DNA of 64,000 nucleotides from OLB6 sp964620125 (GCA_964620125.1 CAZUGQ010000015.1:1-64000), one strand, 5' to 3'. Positions 17,320 through 28,228 are shown, counted from the stretch's first letter. The notes: generated by a model not told the origin, from the letters alone. A program made the numbers and translations.

Positions 17320-18840
17320 ATGTCTAAAGCTCCATCTTCTGAACTGTTTGACCTTATTAAAGCCCTTTCCAAGACGGAAAAACGCTACGTCAAACAAGAA
17401 ATGAAGCGGCACGTGCTGCACGGTACAAGCCAGGCCGAGCTCTTATTTGATGCGATAGCGGAACAGAGTACCTACAACGAAGCCGAGATCAAGACACGGT
17501 TTCGAACAAAGGGATTTGCAAAACGACTGCCCGAAGCCAAGCGAGAGCTGTTGGAGGTAATTCTTCGCGCAATGCGCCAATACCATGCCCATCGCAACGT
17601 GCGTCGGAGATCGCTAACCGCTGTGCTCGATGCAGATTTCCTAAGGCTTCGCGGTTTGTACAGGTTGGCGGAGCAGAGGTTACTTCATGCCGCAGAAGAC
17701 ACCAAGCTTGTTTCCGATGATGTTGTAAACGTGCTCGTGGCAGCATCCCTGAATGACACGTTGCGAATGCAGCACAAGCTGCCACCCGTGCATTCAACAC
17801 CGGATGAGGATGCCGTTGTGCGCAGCGCACGCAACCTGGAGGAGGCCACCTTCATCCAAGCGCTGCTGGACAGAATGGAAAAGCTCATTGAAGAGTACGG
17901 CCAAACTTCTACTCCCGCATTGAGGGCCTTGGCTGCAGACTTAGTGAGCGCTGGCGAGAAACGTTTTCCATTACAGTCCGATGCAGCACAATCCGATTGG
18001 CTTACTCTCCTAAGCAAAAAGGCATTGTTCATTGATCTTGATCCGGCTGCCGCCTTACGATACGACCGCTCCCGGCTTGACCTTATCGAACGCAATGAAG
18101 CCTACCGCCAAGCAAATCACCTTCAGTGGGTTGGACTTCTCCATGGTGTTGCCTTGCGCCTTCTTATCACCGGAAACATTCCTGAAGCACTTCCACTTCG
18201 CGACAGAATTCATGACTATTGGGTGAAGAGAAGGGCCACACTTTCGCCACACAACAGGCGCATAGTAGGCTCGCAATACCTGAACATCGAGATCCAGCTT
18301 GCTCTTCAGTCAATGGAGTTGGAGCGCCTGCAGGAGAATATCGATATGGTTGACTCCGTTCTCGATGAAATGGAGGAAGCTGGACCCACCGAAACCGGTA
18401 TCGCCTGCACCTTTAACATTGCACTCATACAATTCGGGCTCGGACGGTACCGGGACGTAACCCGGAGAATTCACGCACTTGAAGATTACCCGGATTCAAT
18501 GCGCGTGGAATTGCACACTGCCAGCAGGTTGCTACACATTCTTTGCCATGTTGATCAAGGTCACGAAAGCGTCGTTACAAGCCTCGTTCGATCCGAGCGC
18601 CGTCGGGCTAAAGGAACCGCCATCCCCGCAGATCAAGATGTATTGCTCTCCATCGCAACAAAACACTTCAGCCTTCCGCAGGGATCTCGGCTAACAGCAG
18701 CTTATAAGAAAGCTCTGGAGAGCCTTGAGGCTATCCCGAAACCAGAGGGCGAGTTGGTTACTTCGCTGTTTGGTTTTAAGGCTTGGCTTCAATCCAAGAT
18801 TCTTCGCAAGCGTTGGCGCGACGTGCTCGCATCACAGTAG
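17320..18840 (+). CDS. Large helical protein of unknown function (KALSKTEKRY type)
   Basis: A 506-residue soluble protein, almost entirely helical, rich in Leu, Arg and Glu. It has no signal peptide and no membrane segment. The N-terminus (SELFDLIKALSKTEKRYVKQEM) matches a motif I associate with uncharacterised long proteins of Bacteroidota and relatives. The rest suggests helical repeats (TPR-like, for example GIACTFNIALIQFGLGRYRDV), but no named domain is recognised. The start at 17320 is chosen because the motif begins there; no clear ribosome site precedes it. Confidence 0.65.
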   Translation: MSKAPSSELFDLIKALSKTEKRYVKQEMKRHVLHGTSQAELLFDAIAEQSTYNEAEIKTRFRTKGFAKRLPEAKRELLEVILRAMRQYHAHRNVRRRSLTAVLDADFLRLRGLYRLAEQRLLHAAEDTKLVSDDVVNVLVAASLNDTLRMQHKLPPVHSTPDEDAVVRSARNLEEATFIQALLDRMEKLIEEYGQTSTPALRALAADLVSAGEKRFPLQSDAAQSDWLTLLSKKALFIDLDPAAALRYDRSRLDLIERNEAYRQANHLQWVGLLHGVALRLLITGNIPEALPLRDRIHDYWVKRRATLSPHNRRIVGSQYLNIEIQLALQSMELERLQENIDMVDSVLDEMEEAGPTETGIACTFNIALIQFGLGRYRDVTRRIHALEDYPDSMRVELHTASRLLHILCHVDQGHESVVTSLVRSERRRAKGTAIPADQDVLLSIATKHFSLPQGSRLTAAYKKALESLEAIPKPEGELVTSLFGFKAWLQSKILRKRWRDVLASQ

Positions 18841-19161
18841 CACGTTTACGGCTACCACCCACACGATCAAAACCGGTCTTCGACGAACAACGTTAGGGTG
18901 TTTTGTCACGCCACTTCACCGATCCAGCCACAGTAAACAAACGAAAATTTTTCCACATTAACCCACGCTTCCAAGCAACGTTATAAACCACCGGGAACCC
19001 ACGGATTGCTGCAAACGTCGTAACCACGGCTCTTCGTGAACCGGCCGCGCTAACCCTATCACCATCATGAACTTGTATTCATGATGCAATTGAACAACAC
19101 GTTTGGTGTCCATGGCGTACAGGCGTATATTCCAACCCATAGAATGAGGCGGAGGAAATTA
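18841..19161. other. Intergenic region with one DnaA-box-like nonamer
   Basis: No gene is seen in this 321-base stretch. It holds TTTTCCACA at 18949-18957, a match to relaxed DnaA boxes, but only one copy, so it is not an origin on this evidence. The region must contain the promoter of the transglycosylase gene. Confidence 0.4.
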
Positions 19162-21276
19162 ATGCAGCACCTTTCACGGTTCGGGGCTTGGACGGCATTT
19201 CTGCTAGTTCTACTGCTGAACGCTGCCCTTCTGTCCGGCACTGAGTTTCCGACAGCAGACACCACTCGAACCTATTTCCCGGATGAGTTTTCAGACCTGG
19301 ATGAAGGGGGCTCAGGTGCATCACTAAGCCAACTGGAGCCGGCTGTTACAGAGCGACTGGACAGAGCACGCGATGCCTACTTTACCGCACTTTCCTGGAT
19401 AGAAAAGCGGGACACTGTTCGTGCAGCGCGAGAATTCGAAAAAACAATCCGCCTGCTCAACGAACTCTCGTCGGAACCGGGAATCGAGCTAGTGCCCGAT
19501 TTCACAGATCTCGTTACGAGTGTGATCGAGGACTATGAGGCCTACATCACCAACATAGACAAGCTTGATGAAGACGCCTCGATTTCCATCCTGCGTCGGA
19601 AGATGTTCGACGACATCGAGCGCAAACCGGCTGTTGAACCCATAGCGGGTGCAACACCAAAGCCCCCTGCCAAAAAGAAGGCCACAACCATTGCCCTGCC
19701 GATGAATGAGGATGTGGAGAAGAGTCTGCAATTCCTCACCACCGACCGCGGTCGCCCATACATGAAGCGCTGGTTGGAACGCAGTGGCAGGTGGTTTCCG
19801 GTTCTGCGCCAGATAGCCCGTGAAGAAGACATGCCAGAGGAAATCATCTACCTGGCCATGATGGAATCCGGACTCAACCCCAATGCTGTTTCCTGGGCCA
19901 AGGCTGTTGGCATGTGGCAGTTTATTGCCAGCACGGGCAAGATGTACGACTTGGAGGTAGGCCCATGGGTCGACGAGCGCCGAAACGTGGAAAAGGCTAC
20001 ACGTGCAGCAATGCGGTTCCTCAAGGATTTGTACAACGAACTTGGTGATTGGCATCTTGCCTTGGCAGCGTACAACTGTGGCCCTGGTGGAGTTCGCAGA
20101 GCAAGAAGGCGTGCCGGCCTTCCCGACGGCAACTTTTGGGAGATACGGGACAAGCTGCCACGAGAAACACGGAACTATGTGCCCCTGTACATCGCAACTA
20201 CGTTGGTGACGATGAACCCCGAACAGTATGGCTTTCCGGCGGACTCGCTCACCATGCATACCCCACTGCACTTTGACACGTTCACCGTTCCCGAGGCAGT
20301 GAATCTGGCGGCGCTGGCAAAGTGTGCCGGAATCTCTGAAGACTCACTAAAGGCTCTAAACCCGGAGTTGGTGCGGCCATGCACTCCGCCAAATGTGGCC
20401 TATAAGCTAAAGATCCCACCAACATCCAAGGATGCAATGGCGCGGAACTTTGCCCTCCTCACAGCCAAGGAAAAAGAGCCGTGGGTGACACATGTGGTGC
20501 AACGCAGAGAAACGCTGGCTGGCATTGCACGCACATACAACGTAACCGTAGCTGACCTCGCAGCAATCAACGGCATCAAGGGGTACAAGAGCAGGCTGCG
20601 GCGCGGAGCCAAACTTCGAGTGCCGGTAACGGATGCCAAGGATGAACCTGCGTTGATTGCCAAGACAAACGCAACTGCGCCAACAACAACTCAACCACCT
20701 ATCCCAACCGATACTACCTCGCGGCAACTGCACGTTGTGCGAAGTGGTGAAACTCTCACCTCCATCGCCACGCGATACAGCGTTCGGGTTGATGATCTTC
20801 GATCGTGGAATGACATGGCCCCAACCGATCAGGCCGTGCTTCCAGGAGACACGCTGATCGTTTCGGTTGTAGGCAGGCCTACCACCGTTGCCTCCGTGGA
20901 ACGCATCCGCGTAAAGAAAGTGGTGAACCACAAGGTTCGCAAAGGAGAAACGCTCACGGACATTGCCCAGCGCTACGGCACATCGGTTTCGTCCATTCGA
21001 TCACTCAATCACATGAGCAGGCGCTCCGCCTTGAAATATGGAACCTCAATCAAGGTAGAAACAACTGTTGTTACCAACCGAACAGTAGCCGAAACTCCTG
21101 CCCGATCAACAACCACGAAGGCAGCTTCCAGTAAATACTACACCGTTCGTAGGGGCGACACCTTAAGTGGCATCGCCGAGCGAAACAACAAAACCATCGC
21201 CGAATTGCGTGCGATGAACCCATCCGTTGGAAAACGCGGCGTGATCCGAGCCGGCCAGAAGCTTCGCGTGCAATAA
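19162..21276 (+). CDS. Membrane-bound lytic murein transglycosylase with four LysM repeats (MltD-like)
   Basis: A 704-residue cell-wall hydrolase. It has an N-terminal membrane or signal segment (FGAWTAFLLVLLLNAALLSG) and a helical region. An SLT family 1 domain lies at about 220-325, with catalytic E235 (YLAMMESGLNPNAVSWAKAVG, then GMWQFI and LALAAYNCGPGGV). Four LysM modules follow from about 440, 525, 590 and 658 (for example HVVRSGETLTSIATRYSV). It should cleave the glycan chain to 1,6-anhydro products while LysM modules hold peptidoglycan. The ATG at 19162 has GGAGG 7 bases upstream. Confidence 0.92.
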   Translation: MQHLSRFGAWTAFLLVLLLNAALLSGTEFPTADTTRTYFPDEFSDLDEGGSGASLSQLEPAVTERLDRARDAYFTALSWIEKRDTVRAAREFEKTIRLLNELSSEPGIELVPDFTDLVTSVIEDYEAYITNIDKLDEDASISILRRKMFDDIERKPAVEPIAGATPKPPAKKKATTIALPMNEDVEKSLQFLTTDRGRPYMKRWLERSGRWFPVLRQIAREEDMPEEIIYLAMMESGLNPNAVSWAKAVGMWQFIASTGKMYDLEVGPWVDERRNVEKATRAAMRFLKDLYNELGDWHLALAAYNCGPGGVRRARRRAGLPDGNFWEIRDKLPRETRNYVPLYIATTLVTMNPEQYGFPADSLTMHTPLHFDTFTVPEAVNLAALAKCAGISEDSLKALNPELVRPCTPPNVAYKLKIPPTSKDAMARNFALLTAKEKEPWVTHVVQRRETLAGIARTYNVTVADLAAINGIKGYKSRLRRGAKLRVPVTDAKDEPALIAKTNATAPTTTQPPIPTDTTSRQLHVVRSGETLTSIATRYSVRVDDLRSWNDMAPTDQAVLPGDTLIVSVVGRPTTVASVERIRVKKVVNHKVRKGETLTDIAQRYGTSVSSIRSLNHMSRRSALKYGTSIKVETTVVTNRTVAETPARSTTTKAASSKYYTVRRGDTLSGIAERNNKTIAELRAMNPSVGKRGVIRAGQKLRVQ

Positions 21277-21296
21277 GCTCCGTACATTTGCCGCTC

Positions 21297-22274
21297 ATGC
21301 GCGCCATCATCCCCGTTGCCGGAATCGGCACCCGGCTCCGACCGCATACCTACACTCTTCCAAAGGTTCTCGTCAACGTAGCCGGGAAGCCTATACTTGG
21401 ACACATCCTGGACGCCCTTGTTGAGCAGGGGCTATCGGATGCCACCATCGTTACCGGATACAAGGCTGACCTGGTAGAAGAGTATGTCCGTTCGAACTAT
21501 GATCTTCCCTGCACCTTCGTGATGCAGGATGATTTGAAGGGGCTTGGGCATGCAATCTGGACTGCGCGGGAGGCACTGGCCGATAAACCCGTGCTGATCA
21601 TTTTAGGCGACACAGTTTTTGATGTTGACTTGAGTGTGCTGCATACCAGCCAGTTCTCCTCGCTAGGAGTAAAAACCGTTGAAGATCCCCGACGGTTTGG
21701 AGTTGTGATCACTGACGGACCCTTTGTTGAACGTTTGGTAGAAAAGCCGGAGACGCCGCTGAGCTACAATGCCCTTGTGGGTTTGTACTATATCGTTCAT
21801 CCACGACTGCTGGCGGAATGTCTCGAAGAACTCATTACCAAGGACGTGCGAACCAAGGGAGAGTACCAGCTTACCGATGCTCTGCAGCTAATGGTAGACA
21901 GAGGAGAAAAGTTTACCACGTTCGCCGTTGAAGGTTGGCACGACTGCGGCAAACCCGAAACACTGCTTGAAACCAACCGATTTCTTCTAAACAATCGATC
22001 ATCAAGCGCCGCCCCTGCTGGCTGCGTGATTGTTCCACCGGTTCACATTGACCCAACAGCCATTGTTGAACATAGCGTTATCGGACCGTACGCCTCCATT
22101 TCGAAAGGTGCTGTGGTTCGCAATGCAATCGTACGCGACTCCATAATCAGCGACCTTGCCACGGTAGCGGACATTGCCCTGGATCAAAGCATTGTTGGTG
22201 AAAACGCTACGGTTACTGGCCGGTTTGCCAGCATCAACATCGGCGACGCGTCAATTGTGAAGCTCACACCCTAA
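21297..22274 (+). CDS. Sugar-1-phosphate nucleotidyltransferase
   Basis: A 325-residue enzyme with the nucleotidyltransferase signature GIGTRLRPHTYTLPKVLVNVAGKP, the metal site ILGDTVF and a C-terminal left-handed beta-helix tail (VIGPYASISKGAVVRNAIVRDSI). It would couple a sugar phosphate to dTTP, UTP or another NTP for cell-surface glycans. The motifs fit glucose-1-phosphate thymidylyl/uridylyl transferases, but the exact sugar is not decidable. The gene starts 20 bases after the transglycosylase stop and ends 8 bases before metK, so the three may be cotranscribed. Confidence 0.82.
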   Translation: MRAIIPVAGIGTRLRPHTYTLPKVLVNVAGKPILGHILDALVEQGLSDATIVTGYKADLVEEYVRSNYDLPCTFVMQDDLKGLGHAIWTAREALADKPVLIILGDTVFDVDLSVLHTSQFSSLGVKTVEDPRRFGVVITDGPFVERLVEKPETPLSYNALVGLYYIVHPRLLAECLEELITKDVRTKGEYQLTDALQLMVDRGEKFTTFAVEGWHDCGKPETLLETNRFLLNNRSSSAAPAGCVIVPPVHIDPTAIVEHSVIGPYASISKGAVVRNAIVRDSIISDLATVADIALDQSIVGENATVTGRFASINIGDASIVKLTP

Positions 22275-22282
22275 CTGCCGTA

Positions 22283-23434
22283 ATGGTATTCACGTCTGAA
22301 TCCGTTTCCGAAGGCCATCCCGATAAGATCTGTGATCAGGTCAGCGATGCCGTTCTCGATGCCGTTCTCAACGAAGATCCCGCAGGCCGTGTTGCGTGCG
22401 AATGTTTTGCCGCTACAGGGATGATTGTTGTTGGTGGTGAGATTACCACGAACACCTACATAGACTTACCAGTCCTTGTACGAGGCGTGATCCGCGATAT
22501 TGGGTATACGGATCCTGCTCTCCGATTTGATGCAGAGTCTTGCGCCATCATTAATGTGATCAACCGTCAGTCGGGCGACATTGCCATGGGTGTTGACACT
22601 GGAGGTGCCGGCGACCAAGGGATGATGTTCGGATATGCCTGCAAGGAAACCGATGAGTACATGCCGTCGCCTATCTACTACTCACACAAGCTCGTAAAAC
22701 GTTTGGCAGACATTCGCAAGCATGACGCCATCCTGATGCCATACCTGCGCCCTGATGCCAAAGCACAGGTAAGTGTAGAGTACGCAGATAACGGAGAACC
22801 TGTGGCTATAAGTGCCGTTGTGGTTTCCACACAGCATGCCGAGCGGGACAGCTTTGAGCGTGAGGTGACGCAAAAGCGCATTCGCGAAGATGTCCTTGAA
22901 AACGTGGTGAAGGCCGTTATTCCTGAACACCTCATCACGAACAACACGGTGTATCACATCAATCCTACCGGACGATTTGTTATCGGTGGTCCACATGGCG
23001 ACACTGGCCTTACCGGCCGCAAGATCATTGTAGACACCTACGGTGGCCGTGCCCCTCATGGTGGTGGAGCATTTTCTGGTAAGGACCCCACAAAGGTTGA
23101 TCGCTCTGCAGCGTATGCTGCCCGGCACGTTGCGAAAAATCTGGTAGCTGCCGGTGTGGCTTCGGAGTGCACCATTCAACTTGCATATGCCATCGGCGTG
23201 GCCGAACCAGTTTCCATCCTGGTGAATACCCATGGTACTGGCAGCGTACGTGATGCCGAGATTGCTCGGTTTGTGAAGGCGAATGTTGACCTCACACCGG
23301 ACGGCATCATCAACCGACTCAACTTGCGCAGACCCATCTATCGTCCGTCAGCCGCATACGGCCACTTCGGACGTCACCAGTTTCCCTGGGAACACCTAGA
23401 CCTGGTGGATATGTTTACTCGCTCACTCACGTAA
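22283..23434 (+). CDS. metK: S-adenosylmethionine synthetase
   Basis: A 383-residue enzyme making SAM from methionine and ATP. It shows the family motifs FTSESVSEGHPDKICDQVSD at the N-terminus, GAGDQGMMFGYA, and the phosphate loop GGRAPHGGGAFSGKDPTKVDRS. Length is normal. It is followed after 11 bases by ahcY, so SAM production and removal of the methylation by-product are encoded together. Confidence 0.97.
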   Translation: MVFTSESVSEGHPDKICDQVSDAVLDAVLNEDPAGRVACECFAATGMIVVGGEITTNTYIDLPVLVRGVIRDIGYTDPALRFDAESCAIINVINRQSGDIAMGVDTGGAGDQGMMFGYACKETDEYMPSPIYYSHKLVKRLADIRKHDAILMPYLRPDAKAQVSVEYADNGEPVAISAVVVSTQHAERDSFEREVTQKRIREDVLENVVKAVIPEHLITNNTVYHINPTGRFVIGGPHGDTGLTGRKIIVDTYGGRAPHGGGAFSGKDPTKVDRSAAYAARHVAKNLVAAGVASECTIQLAYAIGVAEPVSILVNTHGTGSVRDAEIARFVKANVDLTPDGIINRLNLRRPIYRPSAAYGHFGRHQFPWEHLDLVDMFTRSLT

Positions 23435-23445
23435 TTGCAAACCTC

Positions 23446-24876
23446 ATGGCTACAACAACAAAAAACCGTTCGTCCGTGCCCAGTGCATCAACTCACAAGA
23501 ACGGAGCCCCTCCGCGCAATGCTCCATTTGGCAAACGCACCACGCCAGCTCGAGTTACTGGCGGCAGTATTGCCTACCAGCCGCACTCCTATGCCGTGCG
23601 TGACCTTGCTCTCGCTGAGTGGGGACGGCGCGAAATCGAACTTGCCGAAGCAGAAATGCCCGGCCTGATGGCATTACGTGAGGAGTACAGAGGCAAGAAG
23701 CCACTGAAAGGAGCACGGATTGCCGGATGTCTGCACATGACCATCCAAACCGCAGTGCTCATTGAAACACTTGTTGACCTTGGGGCCAAGGTTCAGTGGT
23801 CCAGTTGCAACATCTTTAGCACGCAGGATCATGCTGCCGCCGCCATCGCAAAGACAGGCGTACCCGTCTTTGCGTGGAAAGGCATGAATGCCGAGGAGTT
23901 CGACTGGTGCATAGAACAAACCTTGTTCTTCGGTAATGGCCGTGAGCCCCTTAACATGATCCTTGATGACGGTGGCGACCTTACCAACATGGTGTTCGAC
24001 GAATACCCCGAGTTGATGGCTGGCATCCGTGGTTTAAGTGAGGAAACCACAACAGGCGTGCATCGCCTCTATGAACGCATGAAGAATGGCACTCTAAGTA
24101 TGCCAGCGATAAATGTGAACGACTCTGTTACAAAGAGCAAGTTCGACAACAAGTACGGCTGCAAGGAATCCCTAGTAGATGCCATTCGCAGAGCGACAGA
24201 CATCATGATGGCCGGTAAGGTTGCCGTTGTTGCAGGTTATGGTGATGTAGGCAAGGGTTCTGCCGCCTCACTCCGTGGAGCGGGTGTGCGCGTGATCGTT
24301 ACCGAGATTGACCCAATCTGTGCCCTTCAGGCAGCAATGGATGGCTATGAGGTTAAGAAGATGAGGGACGCTGTAAAAGAGGCCGACATCGTTGTTACGG
24401 CAACCGGTAATCGCGACGTTATCACAGCAGAACATTTCAAGCGGATGAAGGATAAAGCCATCGTGTGCAACATCGGTCACTTCGACAATGAGATCGACGT
24501 TGCTTGGCTCAACAAACACTACGGTAAGACGAAGGTGGAGATCAAACCGCAGGTTGACAAATACACCGTGGAAGGCACTGACATCATCCTGCTTGCAGAG
24601 GGACGCCTTGTGAACCTGGGTTGTGCCATGGGGCATCCCAGTTTTGTGATGAGTAACAGTTTCACGAACCAGGTTCTAGCACAACTGGAGTTGTGGCTTC
24701 ATCACAAGAATTACGAGAATAAGGTTTACGTGCTCCCTAAACATCTCGATGAAAAGGTTGCCCGCTTGCACCTGAAAAAGATTGGTGTGGAGCTCGACAA
24801 ATTATCCGACGAGCAGGCCAAGTACATCGGTGTTGATGTGAAGGGTCCGTACAAACCGGACTATTACCGGTACTAA
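23446..24876 (+). CDS. ahcY: Adenosylhomocysteinase
   Basis: A 476-residue NAD-dependent enzyme that splits S-adenosylhomocysteine to adenosine and homocysteine. It contains CLHMTIQTAVLIETL, NDSVTKSKFDNKYGC and the NAD-binding GYGDVGKGSAASLRGAG. The family C-terminal KPDYYRY is intact. The first 40-odd residues are a Ser/Thr/Arg-rich extension with no counterpart in the core enzyme. It forms a pair with metK. Confidence 0.97.
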   Translation: MATTTKNRSSVPSASTHKNGAPPRNAPFGKRTTPARVTGGSIAYQPHSYAVRDLALAEWGRREIELAEAEMPGLMALREEYRGKKPLKGARIAGCLHMTIQTAVLIETLVDLGAKVQWSSCNIFSTQDHAAAAIAKTGVPVFAWKGMNAEEFDWCIEQTLFFGNGREPLNMILDDGGDLTNMVFDEYPELMAGIRGLSEETTTGVHRLYERMKNGTLSMPAINVNDSVTKSKFDNKYGCKESLVDAIRRATDIMMAGKVAVVAGYGDVGKGSAASLRGAGVRVIVTEIDPICALQAAMDGYEVKKMRDAVKEADIVVTATGNRDVITAEHFKRMKDKAIVCNIGHFDNEIDVAWLNKHYGKTKVEIKPQVDKYTVEGTDIILLAEGRLVNLGCAMGHPSFVMSNSFTNQVLAQLELWLHHKNYENKVYVLPKHLDEKVARLHLKKIGVELDKLSDEQAKYIGVDVKGPYKPDYYRY

Positions 24877-24886
24877 CTCTCAAACA

Positions 24887-25906
24887 ATGCGCTGGGCTCT
24901 CTTTGTGATGTGCTACCTGCTCCTTGCGTGGTGCACACCATCGGTTGTGTTTTGCCAAACAGTTCGGTTAGATCCAGTTCAGCAGGAGGTAGCAAGTACC
25001 GAACGAGACGTGACAACCGTTGGTAAGAGCCATTCGGAGCATCGCATGGTACGGATCCACGGTGGCACCTACACGATTGGAACCAACGATCCAACCGCAC
25101 CCAATCGCGAGCGTCCGGCCAAAACAGTTACTCTGAACTCTTTCTGGATAGATCTCCATGAGGTAACGAATGCGCAGTTTGCCGCACATGTACAGGCAAC
25201 AGGGTATGTGACTGTGGCGGAGCGGCCGATTGATTGAGATGTGCTTTCACAACAGCTACCACCTGGAACACAACGACCACCGGATTCTCTTCTCAAGCCC
25301 GGTTCCCTCGTGTTTTTGCAGCCTTCTACCACAGTTCCATTGGATGATGTGCGCACGTGGTGGCATTGGATCCTTGGTGCAAATTGGCGCCACCCAGAAG
25401 GCCCCAACAGTTCCATCATTAATCGCATGGATCACCCCGTTGTGCATGTTGCATACGAAGATGCAGAAGCATACGCTAGATGGGCCGGACTCCGTTTGCC
25501 CACCGAGGTTGAGTGGGAGGTTGCCGCTCGTGGCGGTATCCAAGGCGAACAGCGCTACAAATGGGGAGAATCGGTTTCTGACGACGACAGTGTAGCCAAC
25601 ATCTGGCAGGGGGCTTTCCCAGACGAGTACACAGAGCGAGACGGATATACGCGAACAGCACCGGTTGGCAGCTATGAACCCAACGGTTACGGAATTTGGG
25701 ACATGTCTGGCAATGTTTGGGAATGGTGCAGCGATAGCTACGCAAACCCTTCCGATCCCACTGTTCACAAACGCGCGATTAGAGGAGGTTCGTTCCTCTG
25801 TCACGCGTCATATTGCGAAGCATATCGTATAACCGGCAGGTCTGGCGAGTCGCCAGACACGAGCACAAGCCATATCGGCTTTCGCTGTGCTATTTCAGAT
25901 CAATAA
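24887..25906 (+). pseudogene. Formylglycine-generating enzyme (sulfatase-modifying factor) with in-frame stop
   Basis: The 340-codon frame encodes an exported FGE-family protein: a signal peptide (LFVMCYLLLAWCTPSVVFC), MVRIHGGTYTIGTN, and the C-terminal NVWEWCSDSY and GGSFLCHASYCEAYR with both active cysteines kept. A single TGA at 25235-25237 interrupts it between VTVAERPID and DVLSQQLPPGT. Family proteins usually have Trp here (RPxDW), so a TGG to TGA change is the simple explanation; reading frame and all other motifs continue unchanged. FGE converts the sulfatase Cys to formylglycine. The convergent sulfatase gene, overlapping by 17 bases, is also broken. Sequencing error is the main alternative. 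Confidence 0.8.
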
Positions 25907-28228
25907 CCACCTTCGAAATCTTTCCTGTAGAACGATTCGGTGGCTGGTATGCTTCGTCAACAGGTGCACCAGTATCCATACCCACATCGAGTGCACCACC
26001 AAGTCCAAGCACAAGTGGGTGTGTGGCTTCAACTCGCGAACTCCCAACTTGCTTACCATTTACGGTAAGGGTAATCGTCCCTCCCTTACCCATGCCGCCG
26101 CCATCGTACACAAAGTCGGCAACGATGGTCGCATCACCTTTGGGCAGCACGGATGATGATCGTACGCGCGTATACTTTTGCCCGAGGTAGTTGACGACGA
26201 ATACGGGATGTCCCTTGTCTACATAGATCCCATATCCGCCATCAAGACCTCCCATACTGAATACGCAGCCTTTCACATCGCTTGAGGTGGCGCTAACTTC
26301 AGCTGTGATAGTAAAGCTCTTACCCAACAGGCTCGGCGCGGAACCCGGTGTTACTGCTACGGTCCTGGATAATACTCGAAGTGCTTTCTGCCCATTGTTG
26401 GTGTTGGCCTTCCTTGAAGCACAGAACTCAGTCTTTCAATCCGCAGACCATCCATTGGAAGTACATTGTATCGAGCAGCTTCTGCCCACCAGAGGTTTTG
26501 CAACTGACGGAGTTTTCTCGGATCGGATTTCGACAGGTCGATCGCTTGCGAAAAGTCCTTATCAAGGTTGTACAGCTCCCAAGCAAGTGTATCGGGGTCA
26601 ACGGGAATACCCGTCAGCTCGGGACAGAAGCCCTAGAGAAAGCCCACCAGCCGTCGCTATATATCCCGCGATTACTGAACATTTCAAAGTATTGGGTACG
26701 ATGTCTTTCCTTCGCGTTCTTGTGGGTGAAGGTATACACCATACTCGTACCTTCAATTGGCTTTTGAGGAATTCCCTTGTATTCGGCAGGGGGCTTGATG
26801 CCAACAGCTTCGTAGATGGTTGGCACAAGGTCTACAACGTGACTGAACTGGCTTCGAACCCCGCCCTTCTCTGAAATTCTCTTCGGCCAGGAGATTGCCA
26901 CTGGGTTGCGAACCCCACCCTGGTGTGAAGCAATCTGCTTTGTCCACTGAAACGGCGCGTTCATAGCCCAGGCCCATCCCGCCGGAAAGTGGTTGAAGTG
27001 TTTCGGCCCGCCCAGCTCGTCCATACTCTTAATCTTGTCTTGGAGTGATTCCGGAACATTGTTGAAGAAAGAGTTTTCATTCAACAAGCCGGTGAGTCCT
27101 CCTTCAGCTGATGCTCCGTTGTCGCCAACGATATACATGATGATTGTGTTATCCGCATCTGGTAAAGATCGCACGGCATCAAGCATCCTTCCCATTTCGG
27201 CATCTGTCTGAGCGGTGAATCCCGCGAATACTTCCATCATCCGTGCATAAAGCTTCTTCTCGTCGGCAGATAACGACTCCCAAGCGGGCAGCTCTTTGGG
27301 CCGCGGGGTGAGAATTGCGTCGGGTGGGACAACACCAAGGTGCTTCTGCCGCTCAAACACCTGCTTGCGGTACTCATCCCAACCGGCATCGAACTTTCCT
27401 TTGAATTGTTCGATGTATGACTTCGTTACGTGGTGTGGCGCATGCGTAGCACCAGGTGCCATGTACAGCAAGAATGGCTTTGCCGGATCTAGCGACCGTG
27501 TTCGGCGCAGCCAGGCGATCGCCTTATCTGCGAGGTCTTTAGTGAGGATGTACTCAGGATCAGAAGAACGCTCCACCAGATTGTGGTTTTCGTATAGGGT
27601 CGGTGACCACTGGTCAACATTACCGCCCATAAATCCATAGAAGTAGTCAAACCCGTTACCTCTCGGTCAATGATCAAACGGTCCAAGCATACTTGTTTCC
27701 CAGTCCGGCGTGTTGTGGTTTTTCCCAAACCATGCCGTGGCATGGCCATATTCCCGAAGTATCTGTGCAACGGTTGCTGTGCTTTTCGGAATAACCCCTG
27801 TGTAACCGTCGTAGCCGGTTGCCGCCTCAGTAATGACTCCGGTGCTGACGGAGTGGTGGTTGCGACCAGTAAGCAATGCAGCTCTAGTCGGACTGCAGAG
27901 TGCAGTTGTATGGAACCGTGTAAACTTCAGTCCGTCCGCAGCCACACGATCCAACGCTGGCGTAGGAATGAGCCCACCAAACGTTCCGAACTGACCGTAG
28001 CCCGCATCATCTAGTAAGAATGATCACAATGTTGGGTGCTCCTGCGGGAGCTGTTGCTGGTTTAGGAAACTGCGGAGGATCACTTTCTTTGATGTTGCGC
28101 CCAACTGTGCCCTGGTACTTCCAATCGAGTGTTGGTAGAGAGCCCTCGGCCTGTTGCGCATTCGCATGGGATATGGCTTGCTGAAGATCCAGAAATAGTA
28201 TTAGCAAACGGTGCAATGTGCGTTGCAT
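25890..28228 (-). pseudogene. Arylsulfatase, decayed (three frameshifts and one stop)
   Basis: About 780 codons of a Cys-type sulfatase can be followed across three frames. The start has a signal peptide (LHRLLILFLDLQQAISHANA) and PAGAPNIVIIL. A one-base insertion near 28015 then shifts to the frame with LDDAGYGQFGTFGG and the active-site motif CSPTRAALLTG. A TGA at 27667-27669 replaces the Trp expected in GPFDHxP. The frame continues (GDNGASAEGG, HQGGVRNP) to a shift near 26618, then reads ELTGIPVDPDTLAWELYNL, and a last shift near 26362 leads to the beta-rich C-terminus. It would have hydrolysed sulfate esters outside the cytoplasm after FGE activation. It is almost certainly not functional as assembled. 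Confidence 0.85.

Noticed and set aside
18949..18957. Replication origin at a DnaA box
   Set aside because: A single relaxed match with no second box, AT-rich unwinding element or dnaA gene.
25235..27669. TGA read as tryptophan or selenocysteine in the FGE and sulfatase genes
   Set aside because: TGA is an ordinary stop in many intact genes here (FKBP, sucD, recF cluster), no SECIS-like hairpin was noted, and the sulfatase also has frameshifts that recoding cannot explain.
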